Source: Mycobacterium sp. 852014-50255_SCH5639931
Lineage (GTDB): Bacteria > Actinomycetota > Actinomycetes > Mycobacteriales > Mycobacteriaceae
Assembly: GCF_001665605.1 (NCBI RefSeq)
Contig: NZ_LZSV01000035.1
Coordinates: forward strand, 62,001 to 126,000
Direction of reading: 5' to 3'
Length of the DNA: 64,000 nucleotides
Shown: positions 27,638 through 35,443 of the stretch, piece by piece
Numbering within the stretch: position 1 is the first letter of the stretch
Layout: every line of letters starts with the position of its first letter
Translations under genes and position numbers: made by a program
The notes under the pieces: model-generated
Told to the model about the DNA's origin: nothing
The model's input: the letters and a program-made list of their open reading frames with translations, nothing else
Databases searched by the model: none

Positions 27638-28093
27638 ATGGCATCTGACCTCGTCACTGGCCTGCTGACGCTCGCTGGCGCAGCTGTCGGCGCAGTGGGT
27701 GCAACTATCGGGACAATGACCACACCGCTGGTTGAGTGGCGTGTCGAGAAACGACGAGTCAGGCAAGACGCACGCTCTCGTCTGATTCAACAGTGGCGCG
27801 CGGAGATCCGCCAGCTGCGCCTTGCTGAAACTCACCGTCTCGCGCGGATAAAGGAGCACGCTGATCGGGGTCTGCCTCCACCTGCGGAGTCTGAACTGCC
27901 CGTCATTGATCCGATGCAGTACGAGTGGTTCCGGCGGCTAAGAATTGAGCTTCCATCATGGGCGGTCAGCAGAGTGGATAACCTGCGCCAACAGCCACCT
28001 GAAGCTCGGGTAGGGCAGATACCGAATTTTCTAGAGGAGCGCGTTTTTCGCATCGAGAGCGAGGAGTGGGGCCTTCCCGAAAGCCCGGTGTAG
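27638..28093 (+). CDS. Small membrane-anchored element protein, function unknown
   Basis: A 151-residue protein with one N-terminal hydrophobic helix (LVTGLLTLAGAAVGAVGATIG) followed by a basic, helical cytosolic part (WRVEKRRVRQDARSRLIQQWRAEIRQL) and a mixed C-terminal domain. It follows the antitoxin by 18 bases on the same strand. Proteins with this plan occur in mobile elements as possible exclusion or immunity factors, but nothing in the sequence proves a role. Confidence 0.6.
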   Translation: MASDLVTGLLTLAGAAVGAVGATIGTMTTPLVEWRVEKRRVRQDARSRLIQQWRAEIRQLRLAETHRLARIKEHADRGLPPPAESELPVIDPMQYEWFRRLRIELPSWAVSRVDNLRQQPPEARVGQIPNFLEERVFRIESEEWGLPESPV

Positions 28094-28115
28094 CGATTCG
28101 CCGCTGCCTCCTCGG

Positions 28116-29105
28116 CTACTCGTCGTCGGTGAGTTCACGCAGGCGGCGACGTATCTCGCGCCGCTGCTCGTCTTCGCGTTCACGTACCTGAGCGAGCGTG
28201 GTCGGTGCGAGCAGCTCGTCGAGACGGCCCCGCAGGATGTCGATGATGCGACGCTGCCCGAGGGCTTCGCACTCGCATGTGGTGAACCATCCGCCTGATC
28301 CTTCATCGCCGATGTCTTCGCCCTCTTCGTAGCGCTTGTCCCTCTTGCGGATCCACGGCAGCGGGTTGGCTTGGTCGTTGGCGGTGTCGAACACCTGCTC
28401 TCTCGTGAGCAGTAATCGCTCCCAGGTGGGGATGCATCCACTGTGTTCTTCGACGATCCGGCGGGTATTCGCTTCGATCTGACGGCCACCGTTGTCGTAG
28501 TCACCGAGGTAAAGGATGTGGCTGTCGTCGTCGACAGAAGGTGCGATCTCAGTAACGGTGAAGCCTTTGCACTGGCCGTTCGTCGACGCCAACGGGACGC
28601 AGTAGTCAGCACATACGTCCCGCAGCACTCCGGCGAGTGAGCGGGATTCGCAGATGATCAACGGTGCCGGTTTGCCGGTGATCCGCCATGGACTCAGCGC
28701 AGCGTAATCGACTTCACGCGCGACATATTCCGCGATCGATGGGGCGGTGCGCCACCACGTCATCTCGCGCGTTTCGTCTTTGACATCTGCCCAGTCAACG
28801 AAGCCGAGATTGCGCAGATCGCGCAGCGCGTACACGACATCACGGTCAGGCTTGCGCGGACTCTTCCACTGCGCTTCAGTCCCCTTTTGCACCTCCGGCA
28901 CGGTGGGGTCCTGCGCGAGTTCGTAGAAGATGAACCGTCCACTGGTCGGAAGTGTCCCGTCAGCTTGGTGGCGTTGCATCGCTCGTAGTACGGCGAGACG
29001 CACCCAGTAGATGTTTCCCGATGGGCGCCCCAGTAGCCTCGCCTGCTCGGGGGTGAGTCCAAGCGACTCGGGGGTGATGCCGTTATGGCGGGTATTGGTG
29101 CTCAT
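28116..29105 (-). CDS. TOPRIM protein related to TopoVI-A/Spo11
   Basis: A 329-residue protein. The C-terminal half carries a TOPRIM core: LIICES with the acidic E153, and LGDYDNGGRQIEANTRR with the D202-x-D204 pair, the Mg-binding set of topoisomerases and Spo11. The N-terminal half looks like a winged-helix region (SGRFIFYEL, then DRDVVYALRDLRNLGFVDWADVKDETREM), with Tyr61 in a place where a strand-cleaving Tyr could sit. It is shorter than TopoVI-A and has no B-subunit neighbour. The ATG at 29105 is chosen since the upstream gene ends at 29125. JetD-like or other TOPRIM defence proteins are alternatives. Confidence 0.62.
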   Translation of the reverse strand: MSTNTRHNGITPESLGLTPEQARLLGRPSGNIYWVRLAVLRAMQRHQADGTLPTSGRFIFYELAQDPTVPEVQKGTEAQWKSPRKPDRDVVYALRDLRNLGFVDWADVKDETREMTWWRTAPSIAEYVAREVDYAALSPWRITGKPAPLIICESRSLAGVLRDVCADYCVPLASTNGQCKGFTVTEIAPSVDDDSHILYLGDYDNGGRQIEANTRRIVEEHSGCIPTWERLLLTREQVFDTANDQANPLPWIRKRDKRYEEGEDIGDEGSGGWFTTCECEALGQRRIIDILRGRLDELLAPTTLAQVREREDEQRREIRRRLRELTDDE

Positions 29106-29124
29106 ACCGATCTGAACGTTCAAG

Positions 29125-29340
29125 CTACACGGTCCATTTCGCGTACTGCACGCGAAACATGCGTCCGTATGCGTCATAGCTGATCACAGCACAGAAAATT
29201 TCTAGTCCACTAGAACCGTTGGGGGGTGGTAGGTTTCGTGTCGATTCGTGTGTCCGTACTACGGGCACACCCGCTGGGTGATCGCAGGTCTTCGGTGCTG
29301 TGTCGCGCAGGTACAGCTCAGCCGGAATATCTGGCGTCAT
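29125..29340 (-). CDS. Small element protein, function unknown
   Basis: A 71-residue protein. AAGGA six bases before ATG 29340 sets the start. It contains TAPKTCDHPAGVPVV near the N-terminus and ends FRVQYAKWTV. It has no membrane segment. It lies between the capsid gene and the TOPRIM gene in one minus-strand run, ending 20 bases before the latter. Confidence 0.5.
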   Translation of the reverse strand: MTPDIPAELYLRDTAPKTCDHPAGVPVVRTHESTRNLPPPNGSSGLEIFCAVISYDAYGRMFRVQYAKWTV

Positions 29341-29416
29341 GGCTTGTCCTTGCCGCATGGACAAAGAAACTCAAACTCGCGGTTTGACGCGGCCACAACA
29401 CCGAAGACGATCCAAT

Positions 29417-31036
29417 TTAGCTTCCGGGTGAGACGGTCACCGGCAGGTTGCTGAGCATCAGCACGGCGCTGGGCCGTTCCACACCGATATTCAGCCGCTC
29501 CTCGAAGACCCAACGCAGCAGATTCCGGATGAAATCATCCTCGGCGGTACCCTGCCGGATCGTAATACCTTCGCGGATAATTACTTTCCCGAATCGGGCG
29601 GTGTCGAGCAGGAACCCGTCACCGGGCCGGCACTGGGTGGTCACCAAGACGTTCACGCCCCAAAGCGTCTGCGCCTCAGCGGATGAAGGGTCTGCACTCA
29701 AGATGTAGCGGTGCAGATCGTCCTTGATCCGGCGCAACGCTGACCATGATGTCGGGCTGACGATGAACAAGTCGGGTTCGGCGAGTGCCTGCGCTGAGCG
29801 CATCTCCTCGATACTCTCTTCGACATCGTCGAGATATTCGGTGCCGGTCGACCCGGCGCAGTTGTGCGTGAGGATGTAGGGCGTGTTGGCGAGTCCCAGC
29901 AGTTCGTTGGAGTCGGTTCCTAAACCATAGAGTACCTGCTGATTTTCTACATCCACGATCCGCAACGGCAACTCCTGTTGGAGGTACTGTGTGAAAACGT
30001 CACTGTCGCTGATAGTTTCCCAACTCTCCGCCGAGTGGGCAGCCAGCTTGAGCATCGGCAACACAATGTTGTCCAAATTCAACTTGACTTCAGGCTTCGG
30101 TTGCCCCTCACCGACGATAGCCGCAGCCCCGCTGGTGCTGACGTGCCTTCGGATTTCGTAACTCGGCGCGGTGCACGCTACCGATGGCAAGCGGTCGATG
30201 ATGCGCTTCTCGTGAACCCATTTTGTGATCCACGGTGCCAGCTCGGGCGGTATCTGCGCCTCAACGGTATCGTTGAAACCGACTTCCTTGCACCGTAATT
30301 GAGCGGCCTCTCCCATCGCCGCCTTGTCGTAAAGCGCTTTGCACTGCGCGTCATCGAGGATGACGTTTGGAGCGCGATGCTTGTCGCGCAGCTCTGGGGA
30401 GCGTCGCGCTATCGGGGCACTGCCCGGTGGGTTGAACTTGCACGCGACCCGGTAGCTCGCCGCTTTCACGCGCAGATCCTCGTGCCGCTTCTCGTACTCG
30501 CGGACCTGCTCTTCGGTCAATTCGCCTGCGAAGACTTTGGTGCCGAACTCTTGTTCAAGAGCGCGGAGGTCCAGTTCGTACCTGTTCAGGTGATGACTGT
30601 CATTCATGGTGGCTTCTCCTAATGCTTTGGCCGCGAGAACGCGGGCGTTGCGGTTGGCCGGCAGGGTCACAAAACTGCCGCCGACAAGCTCGTTGCCGTT
30701 CTTACCGCGTAGATACTCGACAGAGACACTCCGGATATGGCCCTCGCACACCAACTTCCGGATGCACTGAGCCAACGGTGTCGATGCGAACTTGCCGTGC
30801 ACACGAAGCGACCCATCAGCTTCGATGTACGGCGAGCCGCTACCTACGACATCACTGACGTCACGAGAATGATTGACCGAGACTGAGATCGTCTTCGGCA
30901 ACGGGTCAATCCACTGATATGCCCAAAGCCTGTCACCATCCCGATCCAACGAGTCATCACTCAGCAACAGATCGAATGTTCCCGGATCATCACCCGGACT
31001 GATAGCGGCGTCAACAGATTTCATGTGCGCATGCAA
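29417..31036 (-). CDS. HK97-type prohead protease fused to major capsid protein
   Basis: A 539-residue fusion. Residues 1-140 are a U35-type prohead protease: FDLLLSDDSLDRDGD, catalytic His56 in VNHSRDV, and the Ser in GHIRSVSVEYL. Residues about 144-205 are helical and charged, like the HK97 delta/scaffolding domain. The rest is an HK97-fold capsid protein (LPMLKLAAHSAESWETISD, LFIVSPTSWSALRRI, LWGVNVLVTTQ, DDFIRNLLRWVFEERLNIGV). AAGGAGG stands eight bases before TTG 31036, so TTG is preferred to ATG 31024. A second strong ribosome site lies inside the gene before Met144. Confidence 0.88.
   Translation of the reverse strand: MHAHMKSVDAAISPGDDPGTFDLLLSDDSLDRDGDRLWAYQWIDPLPKTISVSVNHSRDVSDVVGSGSPYIEADGSLRVHGKFASTPLAQCIRKLVCEGHIRSVSVEYLRGKNGNELVGGSFVTLPANRNARVLAAKALGEATMNDSHHLNRYELDLRALEQEFGTKVFAGELTEEQVREYEKRHEDLRVKAASYRVACKFNPPGSAPIARRSPELRDKHRAPNVILDDAQCKALYDKAAMGEAAQLRCKEVGFNDTVEAQIPPELAPWITKWVHEKRIIDRLPSVACTAPSYEIRRHVSTSGAAAIVGEGQPKPEVKLNLDNIVLPMLKLAAHSAESWETISDSDVFTQYLQQELPLRIVDVENQQVLYGLGTDSNELLGLANTPYILTHNCAGSTGTEYLDDVEESIEEMRSAQALAEPDLFIVSPTSWSALRRIKDDLHRYILSADPSSAEAQTLWGVNVLVTTQCRPGDGFLLDTARFGKVIIREGITIRQGTAEDDFIRNLLRWVFEERLNIGVERPSAVLMLSNLPVTVSPGS
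30595..30627 (-). promoter_or_regulatory. Internal ribosome-binding site and in-frame start for capsid alone
   Basis: On the minus strand, AGGAGAAGCCACC precedes ATG 30607 within the protease-capsid gene. The ATG is codon 144, exactly where the capsid part (MNDSHHLNRYEL) begins. Initiation here would give a 396-residue free capsid protein without the protease. Confidence 0.6.
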
Positions 31037-31267
31037 ATGACACGCCTCCTTAAAAGGCGCAGCGAAGGAAACAGATTACCGCCGAACGCGTTTCGGCTGA
31101 TCACGAAAGCGGAGCTTAAATGTTCACGGCGGCGGCGGACTAACGTCGGCGGCGGCGGCGAACACAGGCACGGCGTCCGTAACTCGAAAAGAATTGTAGA
31201 ACACGCAACGACGCAGCGTCACGTCGTAACGCGAGTCCCCCAGCAGCACGCCAGCGTTCGACGCCGG

Positions 31268-31609
31268 TTATCCATCGAATGCCAGCTCCGCCGAGAAGTC
31301 ATCAACCGCTTCACGCCAGCGTGCAATATCCGCCACGAGATCGCCTTTCAACACATCATCCACGTCAGCGCAGCGCGCCATCAGCGAGACCATCAGCTCT
31401 TCGGTGGCGAAAGCTAACTGTCGCGCAAGAAACTGCTCAACGTCATCAGCATTCCTCGTTAGAGTCCGAACCCACGAACAAAGCAGCGCGACATGTTCAG
31501 CCTGGGTGAGATCAAACGACTCCCCGTTGACGACTCGATACGACCACTGCAACGCGGCGCGCATCCCTGCACGAACAACATCATCCACAACTGCACGGTA
31601 ACGCCGCAC
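31268..31609 (-). CDS. Helical element protein upstream of capsid, function unknown
   Basis: A 113-residue all-helical, acidic protein (FDLTQAEHVALLCSWVRTLTRNADDVEQFLARQLAF). GGAGGT lies six bases before GTG 31609, which is preferred to an open-frame start at 31690 or an ATG at 31564. Placed directly before the capsid gene, it could be a scaffold or small packaging protein, but no motif supports that. It diverges from the secreted-protein gene. Confidence 0.52.
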   Translation of the reverse strand: MRRYRAVVDDVVRAGMRAALQWSYRVVNGESFDLTQAEHVALLCSWVRTLTRNADDVEQFLARQLAFATEELMVSLMARCADVDDVLKGDLVADIARWREAVDDFSAELAFDG

Positions 31610-31699
31610 CCACGGACCTCCCGCATGAAGAAAGCCGCTAGGACTCCGCGAGCCCGCGCACCTCGGCAGACACACCGCGCGACGAAACACCGCCTAACA

Positions 31700-32018
31700 A
31701 CCCAACAATCCACAATCTTGCACGTCAAACGCAGTGAATTGCGATCCGTGCTACGGACGCTTCGCCCCTGTCACCGAACCGGCAAACATTGTCACCCCAG
31801 GACGGCCCTCGCTAAAATCTAGAGTGCCTAGCAGTCGAGAGGGACGTTGCTCAGCGAAATGGACAGCCCCCCAACGTGCACATACGGTCGCCTGGCGAAG
31901 CTAGCGAAATTTGCTACCCTCCCTACGCGCGCATACCTCCGTACAGCGCCGGCGAATGGACCATCGACCTCGTGCTCACGGGACTTTCGACACTGGTTAT
32001 CACCGCCTCGGCGGCTTA
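31700..32018. other. Divergent regulatory region within the element
   Basis: About 320 bases between the minus-strand structural genes and the plus-strand secreted protein. No good gene is seen. It should hold the promoters for both directions. Confidence 0.45.
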
Positions 32019-32040
32019 GCTTGCTTGTAATCAAGCAAGC
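32019..32040. promoter_or_regulatory. Perfect hairpin/dyad upstream of secreted cargo gene
   Basis: GCTTGCTTG and its complement CAAGCAAGC flank TAAT: a 9-bp stem with a four-base loop. It ends 28 bases before the ATG of the secreted protein. It may be an operator, or a hairpin in the mRNA leader that affects access to the AGAAGGTG ribosome site. Confidence 0.55.
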
Positions 32041-32068
32041 AGGCTGCTTGAAAAGAAGGTGTTCACTC

Positions 32069-32413
32069 ATGATGATGAAAATCCCGGCGGCGGCCGTGCT
32101 GGCCGCTGCGATGCTGTCGCTAGGGCTACCCGCTCCTGCCCGCGCTAGCTGCAGCAGCCTCAGCGACTCCTCATGCACCCACGCTGAACTTACGTATCTG
32201 CAAATCCTTCAGCAACACGGCTTCGACGTCTCCGGCAAGAACGCAGGCAACGACATCGACGTAGGCAAATCGACATGTGCGGATAGCGCGTCCGGGGGGG
32301 ACATCACGCCCGCCGCCCGGAATTTATGGCAGTCAAACAACGGCAAAATCACGATGTCGCAGGCGGTGATAATCGCGCAAGCGGCAAGAGTGTGGCTCTG
32401 CAAGGGAGGATGA
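32069..32413 (+). CDS. Secreted DUF732-like small protein carried by the element
   Basis: A 114-residue protein with a clear signal peptide (MMMKIPAAAVLAAAMLSLGLPAPARA) followed by a Cys-containing mature domain. ELTYLQILQQHGFDVSG, CADSASG and WLCKGG follow the DUF732 pattern of short exported mycobacterial proteins with a disulfide. AGAAGGTG precedes ATG 32069. It is the only plus-strand gene in the middle of the element and does not belong to phage morphogenesis, so it is a probable lysogeny cargo gene. Its 3' end overlaps an antisense open frame. Confidence 0.7.
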   Translation: MMMKIPAAAVLAAAMLSLGLPAPARASCSSLSDSSCTHAELTYLQILQQHGFDVSGKNAGNDIDVGKSTCADSASGGDITPAARNLWQSNNGKITMSQAVIIAQAARVWLCKGG

Positions 32414-32796
32414 TGAGAGGCCTCCGCCTGTTCGTCAGCAAACGCTAGACAAGCCCTGAGTCGTACGCGCCCAGCGGGGGTCTGCCAACTCGCCGTAAGC
32501 ACTTCCGGCTCGCTGCTCACTCTGGCCGCGTTTTTCGGGTGCTCGTAGACGGGTGCGCGGGTCTGCTTGCGCTTGGTGGTGGGTGTTCGTGCTCCGCCGC
32601 AGTCGCCACATCGGATCGACTCTGGCGCAGCCCATCCCGAGTGACAGACCTGACAGGCTTGATACCGCATGAGTGCATCGTTGCACTGGTTTGCGTTTGG
32701 TGACGCCGCTACAGACAGCGTTTCGCGCGTCTGAGCCTGGCGCTCCTCGGTTTTCACCCTTGGCTCGTCTAAGTTAGACGCGCCCGTTTTCGCCAC
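32209..32796 (-). CDS. Zinc-ribbon-like element protein with doubtful C-terminal half
   Basis: A frame of 195 codons from GTG 32796. The first 75 residues include a zinc-ribbon pattern, CQVCHSGWAAPESIRCGDC. The last third runs antisense to the 3' end of the secreted-protein gene and reads like non-coding shadow. The real protein may have lost its stop, or the overlap may be genuine. It follows the 67-residue gene by four bases. Confidence 0.38.
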   Translation of the reverse strand: MAKTGASNLDEPRVKTEERQAQTRETLSVAASPNANQCNDALMRYQACQVCHSGWAAPESIRCGDCGGARTPTTKRKQTRAPVYEHPKNAARVSSEPEVLTASWQTPAGRVRLRACLAFADEQAEASHHPPLQSHTLAACAIITACDIVILPLFDCHKFRAAGVMSPPDALSAHVDLPTSMSLPAFLPETSKPCC

Positions 32797-32800
32797 GACG

Positions 32801-33004
32801 TCAGGCCAGTCCAGTCTCGTTGTCGTGCAGGTGCATGTCGCAGTAGTAGCTGTTCCCGTCGCCGCGGGGACCGCTGAATTTCACTCGCCATCGGGCGGGG
32901 CGTTCACAGTCCCTCCAGACACCCCGACTGACTGAGAGCATTCCTTCGCAGCCGTAGCCTTGCGGTGCCAGCTCGGGGTCACTATATGAGAGGTCGCCGC
33001 TCAT
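32801..33004 (-). CDS. Small Cys-rich element protein
   Basis: A 67-residue protein with YGCEGML, RDCERPARWRV and SYYCDMHLHD, which gives three Cys and a His that could form a zinc site. AAAGGAA precedes ATG 33004. The start overlaps the stop of the next upstream gene (ATGA), so the two are co-translated. The function is unknown. Confidence 0.6.
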   Translation of the reverse strand: MSGDLSYSDPELAPQGYGCEGMLSVSRGVWRDCERPARWRVKFSGPRGDGNSYYCDMHLHDNETGLA

Positions 33005-33171
33005 GATGGGTTCCTTTCTGGTGGTGGGTGATTCAACTCGTCAAGATGCTTGGCCAGGACACGCAATCGCTCTAGGTAGCAGCGATCGCATAGCAAGTCG
33101 CCGCTGCTGTAACTCGGGTGGCGACGCTGCCGTGTCCGAGCGCCACACGACGGACATCGAGGTTGAGTCAT
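33001..33171 (-). CDS. Small zinc-finger element protein
   Basis: A 56-residue protein, MTQPRCPSCGARTRQR then SGDLLCDRCYLERL: a C-x2-C...C-x2-C zinc finger with a basic segment, likely nucleic-acid binding. The frame is open to 33363, but AAAGGA seven bases before ATG 33171 marks the start. It is coupled to the following gene by ATGA. Confidence 0.62.
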   Translation of the reverse strand: MTQPRCPSCGARTRQRRHPSYSSGDLLCDRCYLERLRVLAKHLDELNHPPPERNPS

Positions 33172-33359
33172 CGCGAGATCCTTTGTGGGGCGAGGTGTGC
33201 CAGCAGCCAGTGCGCACAGAACGAGCACATGCGGGTAGGGGTGCATTTGCATGCCGCGATCACGTACGCGGCCCATCCGCTGCTGCTCACTGATCGACGA
33301 GTGATCGACGATCAGTCGACGATTCATCGTCGATCGATCGGACAAGTTCTCGTTCTTGT

Positions 33360-33884
33360 TCATGTTCTGTGTTCATGTTCATGTTCTGGTTTTTCCGCGT
33401 CGCAGATTTTTTCCGGATCATCTGGTGGTTGTGTGCGCTGGTCGAGGTAGTCGAGCACCATGTCGACGTAGGCGTCGTTCTCGGGATGAAAGCGACGACG
33501 GATCGCGCGTAGTTCACGTGCGAGATACGGGGCGAAGAACGGCGGGCTGTTTGTGCATTCGTCGAGGGCTCCGCGTTCGGCCTTGATGTTGCCCATCTTG
33601 TCGTCGCTGATGAATGTCGTGACGAGTAGTTCCTCGGATTGCCAATCAATGACGATGATCCCGCTGGCTTCAAGGATTTCGAGGTTCTCGATAACTCGCT
33701 CAGGTGTGCCGTTGCTCGATAGCGCCGCCCAGCGTCTCAACTGGATCGGGAGTATCCCGGCTTGCGAGATGTTGCGCATCGTGACGAGCCATCCGTACAG
33801 GTTCTGCGCAGTGTCAGGCAGCGCCAAGAAGGGTGCCCATTCGGAGTAGCCAAGGGGGCGCCGGGAGTATTGACGACGCGCCAT
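33360..33884 (-). CDS. Replication-type DNA-binding protein
   Basis: A 174-residue protein. The first 100 residues resemble the winged-helix N-terminal domain of phage replication initiators: WAPFLALPDTAQNLYGWLVTMRN, LRRWAALSSNGTPERVIENLEILEASGIIVID. The tail is charged and ends in a His/Glu-rich EKPEHEHEHRT. It sits between the DUF3102 protein and the small zinc proteins in one minus-strand operon, where such elements keep replication functions. Function is inferred from pattern and place. Confidence 0.55.
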   Translation of the reverse strand: MARRQYSRRPLGYSEWAPFLALPDTAQNLYGWLVTMRNISQAGILPIQLRRWAALSSNGTPERVIENLEILEASGIIVIDWQSEELLVTTFISDDKMGNIKAERGALDECTNSPPFFAPYLARELRAIRRRFHPENDAYVDMVLDYLDQRTQPPDDPEKICDAEKPEHEHEHRT

Positions 33885-33986
33885 CATGCACCGCCGTTGT
33901 GGGCGTTAGACTCGTCACGACTGGTTTCTGTGACGAGATGATCGGTTCGGGTTGGGGTGCACGTGGCGCGCGCCCCAACTTTCGGG

Positions 33987-35072
33987 TCACGCAACATCAT
34001 TCGCGACTCCTTCGAGGAGTAGATCCATCTGCTCGCTGCTGAACACCGGCAGCAGCTTCTCCAGCAGATGGTGCGCCTCGAAGAAGTTTTCGCGCTGCTC
34101 GAACACCAGGCGGGCGCGGTGCGCCTCCCATTTCGGGGTGTCGTCGACGAGCAGCTGTGCTGCGAGGGCACCCTTTTGAATAAGGATCATCGCGGCTTCG
34201 AAATCCCGGAGGAACGGAGGTGGTTTCGGTTGCTGAGCCGGTTTCGGCTTGCCCCCGATCAGACTTGCGCCGGTTGATGTGCCGGCCTCATCTAACGGCA
34301 GCGGCACATCTTCCCAGTCTTGTGCGGTGATCTCTTGCTCGTCGCTGTGATGCTGCTCAAGGTCGGGGGCGGGTTCTTTCGGGGGGTTCAACACCTCCAG
34401 CGCTTTCGCCACCGAGGAGGGCAAATTACTCACGGTTGAGTAATTTTCAGCGAGCCGCATATAGCGGCTAGCGGTCTGTTGCGATCCGTTGAAGTTCGCT
34501 TTCAGCCAAGGCAGCCATTCCCCATGCGCCAGTTGCGGTTTCGCAGCACGCAGCGCCAAACCGGAGCGCCAGGCGGCTTCAACCGCGTTCATCACAGCGA
34601 GTTCAGCTGCGGCGTGACAGCGGTTCGCTTCATCCGCCAGTGTCGCGAGATCATCAACGATCCCGCCCTCGACCATCTCGTCGCACACGGCGACATCAGA
34701 TGATGACGGTTCTTCCGCTCGTACGAGGGCGGCGACCTCGGCGGCTTGCTGCTGGTCCCACACGTCGTGCTGCTGAGCGTCGCGCCATTCCCGCCCCTCA
34801 TCGACCGAGGCGACCCCGGCGAGACGAGCCGGTAGAACCCCAGGTGATACGAGCGCCGCCTCCTCATCGGAGAGCCGCACGGCGCGATACTGCTTCGTCA
34901 TCCGCTGATTTGACCTCAGGCGGAACGCGTTGATCGCAGCGGTTTTCGAAGTGAACCAGCACACCGTCGTGTCCAGCGTGCTGGTGTACTTGTCTGTGGC
35001 GCCCCGCCAATAGACGACGCACGGCGCATCCTTATGGGTGGTGTCGTGGGTGATCACCCAAGTGCCGGTCAT
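33987..35072 (-). CDS. DUF3102-type regulatory protein
   Basis: A 361-residue protein. Residues about 135-215 match the DUF3102 pattern: DEANRCHAAAELAVMNAVEAAWRSGLALRAAKPQLAHGEWLPWLKANF followed by QQTASRYMRLAENY. DUF3102 proteins are common in plasmids and prophages and are believed to bind DNA. The C-terminal 120 residues are Pro-rich then helical. The ATG at 35072 overlaps the excisionase stop (ATGA), and the N-terminal extension upstream is ignored for that reason. Confidence 0.6.
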   Translation of the reverse strand: MTGTWVITHDTTHKDAPCVVYWRGATDKYTSTLDTTVCWFTSKTAAINAFRLRSNQRMTKQYRAVRLSDEEAALVSPGVLPARLAGVASVDEGREWRDAQQHDVWDQQQAAEVAALVRAEEPSSSDVAVCDEMVEGGIVDDLATLADEANRCHAAAELAVMNAVEAAWRSGLALRAAKPQLAHGEWLPWLKANFNGSQQTASRYMRLAENYSTVSNLPSSVAKALEVLNPPKEPAPDLEQHHSDEQEITAQDWEDVPLPLDEAGTSTGASLIGGKPKPAQQPKPPPFLRDFEAAMILIQKGALAAQLLVDDTPKWEAHRARLVFEQRENFFEAHHLLEKLLPVFSSEQMDLLLEGVANDVA

Positions 35073-35248
35073 GCCACACCGCCGTCGAGGATGTCGAGGG
35101 CGCTCGCGGGGATCCGTATGGTGTTGCCGATTTTGATGTGGGGTAGCGTGCGATCCCAAATGTGCCGGTATACCGTGATTTTCGACGTTAAAGTCAGCTC
35201 GGCGAATTCTTTGACGGTGTAGTACTGACGAGAAGGTTGGCCTTCCAT
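35069..35248 (-). CDS. Excisionase / MerR-like helix-turn-helix protein
   Basis: A 59-residue protein with the typical Xis layout: YYTVKEFAELTLTSKITVYRHI, then a short wing and LPHIKIGNTIRIPASALDIL. It probably directs excision of the element and may regulate early genes. The ATG at 35248 follows GAAAGGT. It is the first gene after the integrase and is coupled to the DUF3102 gene. Confidence 0.8.
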   Translation of the reverse strand: MEGQPSRQYYTVKEFAELTLTSKITVYRHIWDRTLPHIKIGNTIRIPASALDILDGGVA

Positions 35249-35288
35249 CGCGCTGGTGTACCTTTCAGAGGTTGGGAAGATCAAACGC

Positions 35289-35310
35289 GCACAACAAGAA
35301 GCTGTTGTGC
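35289..35310. promoter_or_regulatory. Inverted repeat between integrase and excisionase
   Basis: GCACAACA and its complement TGTTGTGC are separated by AGAAGC. It lies 41-62 bases upstream of the excisionase start. Either it is an operator for the early promoter, or it is a terminator stem for the integrase transcript. Confidence 0.55.
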
Positions 35311-35443
35311 TTTGTTTGGATCTCCCGTCCCCTCCAACTTGGGCATCCCCAGGGGGTCAGGCTTCTTCGCTAGCGACCTAGCACCAGCGCACGATCAAGT
35401 CTTCAAACTTTACATTGCGGTATTCAATTTCGATCGCAGCATA

